From Prevotella melaninogenica (GTDB lineage Bacteria; Bacteroidota; Bacteroidia; Bacteroidales; Bacteroidaceae): a DNA stretch of 64,000 nucleotides. A program made the translations under genes and the position numbers. The notes under the pieces are model-generated. The model was given only the letters and a program-made list of their open reading frames with translations. It searched no databases and was not told the origin of the DNA. Shown here piece after piece: positions 34,676-44,078 of the stretch. Each line of letters begins with the position of its first letter. The first letter of the stretch is position 1. The stretch is taken from positions 1-64,000 of the forward strand of contig NZ_CP072350.1 of assembly GCF_018127965.1 (NCBI RefSeq). Direction: 5' to 3'.

Positions 34676-36136
34676 TTACTGTCCTCCGAACTCTTTCTCC
34701 GTTTCTGGCCAAGGCAAGACGAAGATGGAATTAGATGGCTGACGTGTGGTAATACCTCTAAAGTCAGTAAATGCTTTGTTGTAGTGCTTCAACGCATAGA
34801 ACGTTTGTCCTTCTCCAGGCATCTCACGCATACGCTCACGCAACATCTCCTTATTGAAAGCCTCTCGTGTTGCTACCTTTGCGCTATCAACATCCTCTAA
34901 TCCACGACTTTTTCTTACTTCATTGAGTAATCTAACAGCCTCTGTCTTATTACCATCGTATGTACATTCACTTAAGATATAATACATCTCTGGCAAACGG
35001 ATTAGCGTCAAACCCTGTAAAGGATTACTATTCACCTGTGCATCACTCTCTAAGAATCTTACAAAAGAATAGGTTTTCAAACCATCTGGTGTAGTATTCT
35101 GTCTGTAATAGCCAGTGTAACGCAAGTCTGTACTTGTCGCCGAGAAGGCTGATGTTTCATACAGATTCTCAAGATCTCTACGTCCTTCAGTGAATGTACC
35201 GCGTGCTGTCTGCGATAAGAAAAGCGTGGAAATAGTACTTGAAAGCGTATTGTTATACAAGCCGAAAATCAACTCTCCTGCTGCAGGGAAACGCTTTACA
35301 TCACTCAATGAGCTATACTTCTTCAATGAGAAGTTATTGGTTGCATCGATTACCTGCTTAGCATACTTAGCCGCATTCGCCTCGTCACCCATAGCATAGT
35401 AAACTCTTGCCTTTGTAGCAGCCACAGCATACTTATTAAAGAACACAGCACGTCCTTTCAGATAGTCACTGGAAGCAGTTGTCTCAACGTTTACTACATC
35501 ATCATTCTTCAAAAGTTCTTCTGCTTTATCCAAATCCGACAATATCGCCTCGTACGTTTTATGCAAAGTCAATAGCTTCTTATTATTGAGGTCGAAAGAC
35601 GTTGAGTATGGTATACCACGTGTTGACGCATTGCTTTGACCATAGTCTTCAGCAAAAAGACGAACGAGGTCGAAGTGCATAAAGGCACGTAAGCCATAGC
35701 ACTCACCACGCATCAAAGACAGCTCCGCATGGTCAAACTTAGCCTTCTCTGTTTGGTCAATTATATTATTGACGTATGAGATTGCTTGATATTGCTTTGT
35801 CCAAATGGCGTCAACAATAGAGCGCACATCACTTCGCATATAATCGTATTGACCTACGAAGTAGCTTGTCTCTGATGAGTTATCGTAACCAAAGATTTGT
35901 CCTAACTGGTCAACGAAACCAAAGCTTAAGTTGCCACCATATAAGTCTGATGTTGCCATACTGCCATAAACACCATACATAGCATTACGGAAACCACGGA
36001 TAGATGAGAACTGTTGTTCTTCATCCTCCTGCCCAGATGGTTGAACATTTATAAAGTCGTTACATGATACCACAGATAGCATCATGACAGCACCTACCAA
36101 TAGTTTTGTATAATATGATATTCTCTTCATATTCAT
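34676..36136 (-). CDS. SusD/RagB nutrient-binding lipoprotein
   Basis: This 486-residue SusD-like lipoprotein has the lipobox SVVSC and FINVQPSGQEDEEQQF at the N-terminus. The TPR-like helical core includes ECYGLRAFMHFDLVRLFAED, and the end contains RMREMPGEGQTFYALKHYN and the closing IFVLPWPETE motif. It forms the lid of the SusC transporter and binds the ligand outside the cell. The upstream susC ends 50 bases before it. The ligand is probably peptide- or protein-derived, given the protease genes downstream; this is inference. Confidence 0.93.
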   Translation of the reverse strand: MNMKRISYYTKLLVGAVMMLSVVSCNDFINVQPSGQEDEEQQFSSIRGFRNAMYGVYGSMATSDLYGGNLSFGFVDQLGQIFGYDNSSETSYFVGQYDYMRSDVRSIVDAIWTKQYQAISYVNNIIDQTEKAKFDHAELSLMRGECYGLRAFMHFDLVRLFAEDYGQSNASTRGIPYSTSFDLNNKKLLTLHKTYEAILSDLDKAEELLKNDDVVNVETTASSDYLKGRAVFFNKYAVAATKARVYYAMGDEANAAKYAKQVIDATNNFSLKKYSSLSDVKRFPAAGELIFGLYNNTLSSTISTLFLSQTARGTFTEGRRDLENLYETSAFSATSTDLRYTGYYRQNTTPDGLKTYSFVRFLESDAQVNSNPLQGLTLIRLPEMYYILSECTYDGNKTEAVRLLNEVRKSRGLEDVDSAKVATREAFNKEMLRERMREMPGEGQTFYALKHYNKAFTDFRGITTRQPSNSIFVLPWPETEKEFGGQ

Positions 36137-36186
36137 TTATTTCTTATTGTTACCTAAATAGTCTTTCACTGTTAACCATCATCGGC

Positions 36187-39100
36187 CTAAAAACCAAGTC
36201 TTACTGAAAACTCTACACTTCGCTCATAAGGATAACTTAATCCGCGCTCACGTTTTACAGATGAGAGGTAGAAGAGGTCATTAGCCAACATCTCCAAGTG
36301 TAAACGCTTCAAGCCATATCGCTTAATGAATGTCAATGGCACTTCGTATGCTAACGAGAGACTGCTCAGCGTGATATAATTATTTGTCTCAACAAATCGT
36401 GATGTCTGCATAGGTACGCTTGAATCGCTGATACGCTTGTACTTTGCTTGCTGACCTACTTCCTTCCATCTGCTGCTAAATACACGTTCGTCAGCATTAT
36501 AGCGTGGGTCGGCACCCTCCACCTTACTTGCTAACGTCTGGTTATAGACAGCTCCACCGAAAGAATAACGCATAGACATACCCATTGAGAACTGCTTATA
36601 GGTAAGGTAAGAACCTAATGAACCCATACCGAACGGCGTGGTATCGCCATATACGACCTTGTCATTAGGATCGTAAACGAACGTAAGGCTACCATCACGC
36701 TTAATGAAGACCTCATTACCCGTAATAGGGTCGATACCAGCTGAAGAAACTACCTTCAATGCTGTCAACGACTGACCTTCCTCATAGATAGGCAATGGTG
36801 TCACACCACCCTTTGCTTGGTTCTTCTCGTTTTGTTCGCGAAGAGCATTACTAATCTTCTTAATCTTATTCTTGTTGTAAGCATAGTTAAGACTCAACGA
36901 CCACTCCCAATCCTTATTCTTGATAGGGATGACACGTGTCTGGAACTCGAAACCATGGTTCTCTACCTCTCCGACATTCTCACGTGACGTGGTAATACCC
37001 AATGATGGAGCCTTAGTAATGTCAAGCAACAAGTTGTCTGTATTCTTTACATAAACATCTGCCGAGAAGTCCCAGCGTCCCTTGAACATTGTGAGGTCAA
37101 GACCGAGGTTGGCACTGAGTGTTCTCTCCCACTTAAGGTTCTTGTTTCCAATACCCATTGGTACGGCACCAATACCTTTAATATAGTTAAGACCAGCCAA
37201 ACTGGTATACATTGTCAGCGCCTGATAGGGTTCAAACGAGATGTTTCCAAGATAACCCAAACTTGCACGAAGCTTTAACAACTGGAAAGGTGAGCCTTTA
37301 AGGAACTTCTCATTATGAATATTCCATCCTGTTCCCACACTCCAGAAAGGAGCGAAACGAGAGTTCTTACCAAACTTAGACGAACCTTCATAACGATAAA
37401 TTACATCTAAGAAGTAACGGTTATCCCATATTGTGTTAAGGTTTACGAAGAAACCTGCACCATTATACTTATTGTCTACACCACCTGGTTTACCTGTTGG
37501 ATAGTTTCCTGCCAACAATGGGTGGGCTACATTGTCTGAATAATAACCTACAGAACCATACGTACTACCATCGACAGAGTTTGACTCGATAGTTGCACCA
37601 GCCATCGTTGTAAGGAACAACTTACTAAATATATAGTTATTGTATGACACCATCAACTTACCCTGATAGGTCGTTGTACTGGTGAAAGTCTCTCTCAGTA
37701 GTCCTCTGCGTGACACATCGGCTACGTTCTTAATCTGATCTGCCGAGAATGGTGACACAAAGTTACGTCCTTCATATTTCGTCTTTTGTATTGAGAAGTC
37801 ACCATCAATTCTGAATTTCTCACCCAACCATAACTGAAGTGTTGTTGTGTTTAATACGTCGAGCGTATTTCCTCTGTTGAAACTACCTAACGAAGCCTCA
37901 TACAAAGGGTTAGAGAGGTCATAATTCAACTTTGGTTTCAATGCGCCATACTCATCATATGGATATTCATATGGGTTCTGCTTCACCCACTCAGAGAAGT
38001 CACCATATGGCGACTGAGTTGATTTTACAGATGAGATAGTAGCCGTATTACTGATAAAGAACTTACCTGAAAGGTTATATGAGAGCTTGAAGTTTGTTGA
38101 CAAACGCTCACGGCTCGAACCCTTCATTACACCTTCCTCATCACCATAACGCACACCTAAGTTATATCGTGCGTGCTCATCACCTCCATCGATACTTACA
38201 CTATGCTGTGAAGAAACCGCATTACGCAATGGCTTTTTAATCCAGTCGGTTGTTACACCGTCCTGAATCTGGTTGTAATAGGATGCATACTTGTTTTGCA
38301 GCGCATATTGTTCTGCTAAGTCGGTCGCTGTGTAAAGACCTGCCAAACGCTCATACTCAAGCTTTTGTGATGCAGAGAGCAATTTATAATCGCTCAAATC
38401 TGGAGTTGACAAACGTAATGTTCCGTTATAATTAAATCTCAGCTTACCACCCTTGAGTGCCTTCGTTGTGATAACGATAACACCTGCGGACGCCTTCGCA
38501 CCATAGAGTGCTGATGCCGACGCATCTTTGAGTACGGTGATTGACTCGATATCGTTCATATCCATATCATTGACATAGTCTACCTTTACCTGCGAACCGT
38601 CAACAACGAATACAGGTAAGTTAGCCTGACCTGAGAAGGTAGCGCGTCCACGAATATTGATATCAGCAATCTTATTTGGGTCAGATCCGCCAAGGTTATC
38701 CTCTAACACGCTAAGACCTGGCACAAAGTTAGCCAAACTTGTAAGTACATTTTTTGTACCAACAGACAACAATTCGTCTTTCTTTATAGATACCTGCGAA
38801 CCAGTAAAACTGTTTCTATTCTTTGTAGCAAAACCTGTTACGACAACTTCACCCAACTCACCAACATCTTCCTGCATCGTGAAGTTACCTGCCGTTCCAT
38901 TCTTTACCTTTTTCTCTAAAGGCTTATATCCTATATAATTAAAGGTGAGCGTAACCTCTGGCAGGTCGGTATTAATTTCATACTGACCATCTAAATTCGT
39001 AATATAACCGCCATTAAAGCCTTTCATTCGGATAGTTACACCAGGCAGAGGCAAACCGTCTTTATCGGTTACCTGTCCATATACTCCCTTCCGTTTCTCT

Positions 39101-39453
39101 TGTGTTGGTTTACGAACAAGTTTCACGCTGTTGCCATCAATGCTATAGCTAAAACCAGTCTTATTAAAGACTTGTCCTAACACGGCACGAACAGGCTGCG
39201 CTTGTGCGTCAATATTAACTTTCTCCGCCTGAGATAGTAGTTCGGGAGTCACATCAAATTGTAATCCTGTTTGCTTTGACACTTCATCTAAGAAGGTCTT
39301 CATTTCTGTTTGCTTCATAGACAGCGTCACTACCATCTTATCAACATCTTGTGTTTGTGCCGATACGGTTGACCCTATACTAAGCATTAACATCAGAGCC
39401 AGTACTGCCCAAATTCGTAATACGAGATTACTTTTTTGCATTTCTTTTCTCAT
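36187..39453 (-). CDS. SusC/RagA-family TonB-dependent transporter with STN domain
   Basis: This 1088-residue outer-membrane transporter has a signal peptide (residues about 10-33), then an STN (secretin/TonB short N-terminal) domain (MKTFLDEVSKQTGLQFDV, about 45-115). A carboxypeptidase-D-like domain follows (GVYGQVTDKDGLPLPGVTI, about 123-205), then the plug (VLKDASASALYGAKASAGVI) and a 22-strand barrel ending in SVEFSVRLGF. The STN domain usually talks to a FecR-type anti-sigma factor, but none is seen in the window. A consensus promoter lies 110 bases upstream. It leads the six-gene operon ending at 26928. Confidence 0.95.
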   Translation of the reverse strand: MRKEMQKSNLVLRIWAVLALMLMLSIGSTVSAQTQDVDKMVVTLSMKQTEMKTFLDEVSKQTGLQFDVTPELLSQAEKVNIDAQAQPVRAVLGQVFNKTGFSYSIDGNSVKLVRKPTQEKRKGVYGQVTDKDGLPLPGVTIRMKGFNGGYITNLDGQYEINTDLPEVTLTFNYIGYKPLEKKVKNGTAGNFTMQEDVGELGEVVVTGFATKNRNSFTGSQVSIKKDELLSVGTKNVLTSLANFVPGLSVLEDNLGGSDPNKIADINIRGRATFSGQANLPVFVVDGSQVKVDYVNDMDMNDIESITVLKDASASALYGAKASAGVIVITTKALKGGKLRFNYNGTLRLSTPDLSDYKLLSASQKLEYERLAGLYTATDLAEQYALQNKYASYYNQIQDGVTTDWIKKPLRNAVSSQHSVSIDGGDEHARYNLGVRYGDEEGVMKGSSRERLSTNFKLSYNLSGKFFISNTATISSVKSTQSPYGDFSEWVKQNPYEYPYDEYGALKPKLNYDLSNPLYEASLGSFNRGNTLDVLNTTTLQLWLGEKFRIDGDFSIQKTKYEGRNFVSPFSADQIKNVADVSRRGLLRETFTSTTTYQGKLMVSYNNYIFSKLFLTTMAGATIESNSVDGSTYGSVGYYSDNVAHPLLAGNYPTGKPGGVDNKYNGAGFFVNLNTIWDNRYFLDVIYRYEGSSKFGKNSRFAPFWSVGTGWNIHNEKFLKGSPFQLLKLRASLGYLGNISFEPYQALTMYTSLAGLNYIKGIGAVPMGIGNKNLKWERTLSANLGLDLTMFKGRWDFSADVYVKNTDNLLLDITKAPSLGITTSRENVGEVENHGFEFQTRVIPIKNKDWEWSLSLNYAYNKNKIKKISNALREQNEKNQAKGGVTPLPIYEEGQSLTALKVVSSAGIDPITGNEVFIKRDGSLTFVYDPNDKVVYGDTTPFGMGSLGSYLTYKQFSMGMSMRYSFGGAVYNQTLASKVEGADPRYNADERVFSSRWKEVGQQAKYKRISDSSVPMQTSRFVETNNYITLSSLSLAYEVPLTFIKRYGLKRLHLEMLANDLFYLSSVKRERGLSYPYERSVEFSVRLGF

Positions 39454-39562
39454 TTCCCCTCTGGTACTTTAATGTTTAGAACTATTCTTATAAATTAAAA
39501 AGTAGAATACAAATTATACTGATATTCTTTTTATTAAAGCTGCTTTTTAAACAGCGAAGCTA

Positions 39563-39593
39563 CAAAAGTACACAAAAAACAAAAACCTTGCAA
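39563..39593 (-). promoter_or_regulatory. promoter of the SusC operon (TTG-N20-TACTTTTG)
   Basis: On the minus strand TTG is at 39591-39593 and TACTTTTG at 39563-39570, with a 20-base spacer. The leader is about 105 bases and AT-rich. Confidence 0.8.
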
Positions 39594-39787
39594 ATATTTT
39601 TTAAGTTTATATATTAAAAACATATCATTTCATAACATCTATCATGAATATTTGATTGAAACCTAAAATATTATTTCTTTGCCTATTCTTTACATTGTCT
39701 TTCTCTCTTTTATCACTCCCCTTAGCTACAATCAATAAGTACATGTAAATATTTTTCACGCACCTTGAGTTTTATATATGCTCTTTA

Positions 39788-39920
39788 GCCTTCGAAAAGA
39801 GACTTAATAGGCTTCTAAAAGGTGCCCTTTTGAAGTCTTATTAACGCCCTTTTAGACTCTTAATAAGCACCTTTTAAAATGCAGGTTATTAACATACTGT
39901 GTACCTGATAGTTACAAACA
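39788..39920. repeat. AACGCCCTTTT repeat module, copy 2
   Basis: CGAAAAGAGACTTAATAGGC, AAAAGGTGCCCTTTTGAAGT, TTAACGCCCTTTTAGACTC, AATAAGCACCTTTTAAAA and GATAGTTACAAAC occur in the same order as at 26251-26380. Confidence 0.8.
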
Positions 39921-40088
39921 CCTTTAGAAATGCTATTTTATACGCATGAAAAGGAGATTTAACCCGAAATTATGTAAAGATATTTCGCAATGACAAAAGA
40001 GTGGGTAGATTCAAATACCTAATGCGAAATCAAAATTAACCCATGCGGTCATTAGAGCCTAAACATATTTTGGGCTCATCAGGATTTG

Positions 40089-40400
40089 GGAGTGATAAGG
40101 TTTGCCACTTAAGTTTAGAGTTTGAAGCAATGTCACACGGAGGCACGGAGAGAACGGAGGATTAATAAAACAAAGCAATGGAAGTCACGGAGGCACCGTC
40201 GGTGCATAGAGCGACGGAGCTTGTTTTCCAATTCTATTAGCAATTTATATACAAAACGTTTATTCCAAAATAGTTATCAATAATCTGTACGCTACACCTA
40301 CGTTGCTCCTTGTGCCATCGGCACCTCCATAACATTGCGTTTATCTCCGTACCCTCCGTGACTCTGTGTGCCTAATTATATAAGACTTTTAGTTTGATTG
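40089..40400. repeat. MITE-like element, copy 2
   Basis: Starts GGAGTGATAAGG and carries the same CACGGAGGCACGGAG, ATGGAAGTCACGGAGGCACC and CTCCGTGACTCTGTGTG blocks as copy 1. The right terminal repeat is mutated. Confidence 0.8.
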
Positions 40401-40511
40401 TGCCCGATAACAGAGTTAGAAATTCAAAAAACATCCCTTATTATTTGCTTTTTATAAACTCATGCGTTAATTTTGTAAACACTATAAATTTAATTTAAAA
40501 CCTACTTGTAT

Positions 40512-40829
40512 ATGAGAAAAAGTTTTTTATTATTGGCATTTTTGGCTTTTGTTGCCATTTTCATTTCTTCTTGCTCTCAAGAATATGTTGTGAATAATAC
40601 TAAGGCTTCTTCTCTGGAAAGTCATAAAATCGAAAAGATGAAGGACTTATTCAAAAAGCATAATTGGCATCTTGATACCACTATTCCTGAAAAAGAAAGA
40701 AATAACCTTATTCTTCAGATGGATTATGACAAGGTGAAAAGTTTCCTTGAAGATTTGGATAATGGAATTAAGTTTGAAAAGAAAGATACCCTTGTTGGTT
40801 ATGTGAAAAAGGGAACTTCTGGATCTTGA
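40512..40829 (+). CDS. small lipoprotein, 3' end set by a MITE
   Basis: From ATG 40512 (105 residues; a TTG at 40506 is less likely) the protein has a lipobox FISSC and a short charged helical domain (KIEKMKDLFKKHNWHL, MDYDKVKSFLEDLDNGIKFE). Not recognised. The TGA stop (40827-40829) belongs to the left end of MITE-like copy 3, so the native C-terminus may have been lost to that insertion. Confidence 0.65.
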   Translation: MRKSFLLLAFLAFVAIFISSCSQEYVVNNTKASSLESHKIEKMKDLFKKHNWHLDTTIPEKERNNLILQMDYDKVKSFLEDLDNGIKFEKKDTLVGYVKKGTSGS

Positions 40830-41113
40830 GTGATAAGGTTTGCCACTTGAGTTTAGAGTCTGAAGCAATGTCACACGGAGACACGGAGAGGACGGAGGAT
40901 TAATAAAACAAAGCAATGGAAGTAACGGAGGCACCTTCGGTGCATAGAGCGACGGAGTTTATTGGTCAATTCTATTAGCAATTTATATACAAAACGTTTA
41001 TTCCAAAATAGTTATCAAGAATCTGTACGCTACACCTCCGTAACATTGCGTTTAACTCCGTCCACTCCGTGACTCTGTGTGCCATATTATTTGAGCGTCT
41101 TAGTTTATCAGTC
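40827..41113. repeat. MITE-like element, copy 3 (internally deleted)
   Basis: Same blocks as copy 1, but about 30 bases of the right interior (the GCCGTCGGCACC region) are missing and both terminal repeats are degenerate (TGAGTGATAAGG; TTATCAGTCT). Confidence 0.8.
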
Positions 41114-41298
41114 TATCTTACGGAAGGAGCCAACACAGACGTTTATAAGATAGTATACAAAAAACGGGATTACCTTCGTAAAGGCAACCCCGTAAAACTA
41201 TTGTAACTTAGGATTATTTAATGCAATAAGAATACTGCTTCCAACCTAATGGAAAGGTTATTATGCAGAAACTTATAACGTCGTTAGATAAGAATCTT

Positions 41299-42507
41299 TT
41301 AACGTAACTTATAGCCCTTGAACGCATAGAACAAGATATAACCAAAGCATACAAAGCAAAGACCATAGGCGTATCGAGCATCTGAAACATCCTTTAAAAG
41401 ACCAAATAGTACTGTAATTGCTGCTCCACCAATAAGTCCCATTGTCAAGAGTGAAGAACCCTTCTTGGTAAACTTACCCAAATCCATCAATGCCAAAGGC
41501 CAAAACGCTGGCCACATCAGTGAACATCCTAAAGCCATAACACCGACACTATATATACTGTAAACTCCAGGAAGAAGAACAACGAGGGTCGTACCCAACA
41601 AGGCTACGAATGAACAAATCTGCAAAGCACGTGTCTGAGAAAGATACTTAGGAATCAGAATGATTCCTGCTATATATCCAATACTAATACTAATCGGAGT
41701 TATCCAAGAATAGTTTTCTGGATGAGCAAGTCCTAACTCATTCGCATAGTCAATGAGCGTTCCCAACACAATAGTCTCTGCACCAACATAAAAGAAGATG
41801 GCAATAGCACCCAGAACCAAGTGTGGGAACTGGAAAACAGACTTCTTACTGTTTGCATAAGCAGATACTTCTTGGTCAACCTCATCAGTCTCACTGCTAT
41901 CCTCACCTGCTGCCTTCACCTCTGGCAATGGTGACAAAAGAGCCACTACACCCAAAGCAACGAACAGACAAATAATCACAGCAAAAGGTTTACCTAAATC
42001 ATCTATCGCAACACTACCTGAAGCACCTGCGAAAAGAGCAATAAAGAGGGGTGACACTGGCCAAGCTAACTTGTTGATCATACCCATAATAGAGATACGC
42101 TTTGCAGCACTCTCCGTTGGTCCCAATATTGTTACATAAGGATTTATAGCTGCCTGTAAGAAGGTGTTAGCCGTTCCACAGAAAAAGGAAGCTGCCAGAA
42201 ACAAAGGAAAACTCTTTGCATCTGCCGAGAAGATAAACACTCCAAAACCTACAGCAAACATTCCGAACGCAATAGCCATCGTACGCTTATATCCTATCTT
42301 GCTAATTAACATTCCCGCAGGATAGCCGAAGATAAGGAAAGGCAAGAATGTTGCACCAATGAGCATATATGCTTCCATTGAAGAAACGCTTAACGACACC
42401 TTCAATACTGGAACCAACAATGAATTTATACCCAAGGCAAATCCACAAGTGAAAAACATAAGCCCTAAGAATGCCATAGGGACAAGGAAACTCTTTTGTT
42501 CTTTCAT
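41299..42507 (-). CDS. sugar MFS transporter (FHS/FucP-like)
   Basis: This 402-residue inner-membrane transporter has 12 predicted helices. The N-terminal half reads FLVPMAFLGLMFFTCGFALG and has AINPYVTILG, typical of the fucose-galactose-glucose/H+ symporter family. A charged loop (EVKAAGEDSSETDEVDQEVS, about 205-225) separates the two halves. The substrate is probably a hexose or amino sugar; the sequence does not decide. The gene stands alone on the minus strand after the ispH terminator. A -7 element TACCTTTG (42760-42767) lies 250 bases upstream, with no TTG at 20 bases (nearest at 24). Confidence 0.85.
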   Translation of the reverse strand: MKEQKSFLVPMAFLGLMFFTCGFALGINSLLVPVLKVSLSVSSMEAYMLIGATFLPFLIFGYPAGMLISKIGYKRTMAIAFGMFAVGFGVFIFSADAKSFPLFLAASFFCGTANTFLQAAINPYVTILGPTESAAKRISIMGMINKLAWPVSPLFIALFAGASGSVAIDDLGKPFAVIICLFVALGVVALLSPLPEVKAAGEDSSETDEVDQEVSAYANSKKSVFQFPHLVLGAIAIFFYVGAETIVLGTLIDYANELGLAHPENYSWITPISISIGYIAGIILIPKYLSQTRALQICSFVALLGTTLVVLLPGVYSIYSVGVMALGCSLMWPAFWPLALMDLGKFTKKGSSLLTMGLIGGAAITVLFGLLKDVSDARYAYGLCFVCFGYILFYAFKGYKLR

Positions 42508-42767
42508 AAATCTACTATGCTACACTATTAATGAATACTTCACTTAAATAATATGGGACAACATGACATCTTCTTTTGTTGATTAGAGTAATGTTATGTC
42601 CACGAACAAATCCCTAAAACCTATCATCAACAACTGACATACTCCATCATATTAAACTGTTGGAAGGCCCAACAAATATTACCCTGCATTCTGTCATTTC
42701 AAGAAAAAACCTAACCCAAGTGTTGCAATAAAAGTCACATTAAATCTTGATTGACGATGCAAAGGTA
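42508..42767. other. long leader/upstream region of the MFS gene
   Basis: No gene is seen. It includes a -7 element TACCTTTG on the minus strand at 42760-42767 and a small hairpin GTTGG/CCAAC (about 42659-42673). If the -7 element is used, the MFS message has a leader of about 250 bases. Confidence 0.4.
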
Positions 42768-42814
42768 TAAAAAAAACGCGAAAAACTATCACAACTTGAT
42801 ATTTTTTCGCGTTT
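42768..42814 (-). terminator. terminator after ispH
   Basis: On the minus strand AACGCGAAAAA pairs with TTTTTCGCGTT, followed by a run of eight T. It lies 30 bases past the ispH stop. The arms are symmetric, so it may also work in the other direction. Confidence 0.88.
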
Positions 42815-42843
42815 AATCTCTTTGTTTGAGGATTATAAAGCTA

Positions 42844-43851
42844 TTATTTCGTACGCCTGAGTATCTCATCACGGCATTCTTCCATCAGCCATTTTGGCGT
42901 ACTCGTAGCCCCACAGATACCTACTGTTTCAACTCCTTCAAACCAACTCATGTCGATTTCGTCTGCACTCTCAACTTGATGGGAGTTTGGGTTTACACTC
43001 AAACATTCGTGAAAGAGGACCTTACCATTTGAACTCTTACGGCCTGCCACAAAGAGAATCAAGTCGTGACGAGCAGCAAAAGTAGAAATGTTTGGCATAC
43101 GATTAGCAACCTGTCGGCAGATGGTATCGAAGCTTTGGAACTTTGCTTTTGGTGAGATATGACTTTGAATGTATTCTATAATCTTATGAAACTCGTCCAA
43201 ACTCTTTGTCGTCTGTGAGTAGAGATAGATGTCATTATTAAAATCTAACGCCTTCACATCTTCAAACTTCTCTATCACAATCGCCTGACTATGGGTCTGA
43301 CCAACAAGTCCAAGCACTTCGGCATGACCATTCTTTCCAAAGATAACAATGGAAGAGGAGGCACTAAGCTCTTGTCCCTCGCCTACTGCAGGAGGAAGAG
43401 AAACAGAAGAAGTAGAGGTTTCCATCGCTTCAGTCGTTACTGGCTTGAGGTTTGAAGGTTCATCAACAGTAGCCCCACCCTTTGAAGATATCATATAAGA
43501 AGGTTGACGACCTTTCTCATACTGTGTCTTAATACGACGTTGGAGGGCAAGAACCACAGGGCAAGTAGCATCGATAATCTCAATGTTATTACATCTTGCA
43601 AGTTCGTAAGTCTCAGGTGGTTCGCCATGTGCACGCAGCAAAACCTTCACGTTATGGAGTTCGCGCATCTGCTCATGATTGATGGTGATGAGCCCTTTCT
43701 TTGTGAGGCGTTCCACCTCCATACTGTTATGTACGATATCACCTAAGCAATAGAGCTTTGTACCCTTTGCCAATTCTTCTTCGGCTTTCTTAATAGCAGT
43801 GGTCACACCGAAGCAAAAACCACTACCGTTATCTATTTCTATTTGAAGCAT
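42844..43851 (-). CDS. ispH: 4-hydroxy-3-methylbut-2-enyl diphosphate reductase with inserted loop
   Basis: IspH makes IPP and DMAPP in the last step of the MEP isoprenoid pathway with a [4Fe-4S] cluster. The three cluster cysteines are in GSGFCFGV, IDATCPVV and DTICRQVAN; substrate-binding motifs VHNSMEV, AHGEPPE, GKNGHAEVLG and SSNGKVLF are intact. Between KGRQPSYMISSKG and SSSIVIFGKNGHAEV (about residues 117-167) there is an extra low-complexity stretch of about 50 residues (LPPAVGEGQEL within it) that typical IspH lacks; the flanking helices are normally joined directly. The insertion is in frame and presumably a surface loop. Confidence 0.95.
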   Translation of the reverse strand: MLQIEIDNGSGFCFGVTTAIKKAEEELAKGTKLYCLGDIVHNSMEVERLTKKGLITINHEQMRELHNVKVLLRAHGEPPETYELARCNNIEIIDATCPVVLALQRRIKTQYEKGRQPSYMISSKGGATVDEPSNLKPVTTEAMETSTSSVSLPPAVGEGQELSASSSIVIFGKNGHAEVLGLVGQTHSQAIVIEKFEDVKALDFNNDIYLYSQTTKSLDEFHKIIEYIQSHISPKAKFQSFDTICRQVANRMPNISTFAARHDLILFVAGRKSSNGKVLFHECLSVNPNSHQVESADEIDMSWFEGVETVGICGATSTPKWLMEECRDEILRRTK

Positions 43852-43928
43852 TTCTTTTTAAGGAGTTAAGGAGTTGGGAAGTTAGGGGGGATAAGATAAC
43901 ATCCCCTACTCCACAACTCTATCATATA

Positions 43929-44078
43929 ACTTGTTTACTCGTTTACTTGTAGACTTGTTCACTTGTCTACTCATCTACTTGAAAATGAATAAAGTTTAAA
44001 CAACACTTTGAATCGACAACTCTATCAAATAACTTGTTTACTTGTCAACTCGTCTACTTGTCTACTTATCAACTCGTA
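43929..44078. repeat. ACTTGTxx octamer tandem repeats in two blocks
   Basis: At 43929-43982 and 44031-44078 a degenerate octamer (ACTTGTTT, ACTCGTTT, ACTTGTAG, ACTTGTTC and so on) repeats 5-6 times each. Both blocks are introduced by CAACTCTATCA-T/A-ATAACTTG, so they are a larger direct duplication. The second block runs into the stop codon of the large gene at 44062. A similar octamer array lies at 58541-58586. Confidence 0.8.

Larger units (their letters stand above)
39594..40505. other. 900-base gap holding two repeats
   Basis: No gene is seen. It contains the AACGCCCTTTT module copy 2 at 39788-39920 and MITE-like copy 2 at about 40089-40400. The right end of this MITE copy is decayed (TTTAGTTTGATTG in place of TTATCACTCC). 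Confidence 0.75.
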
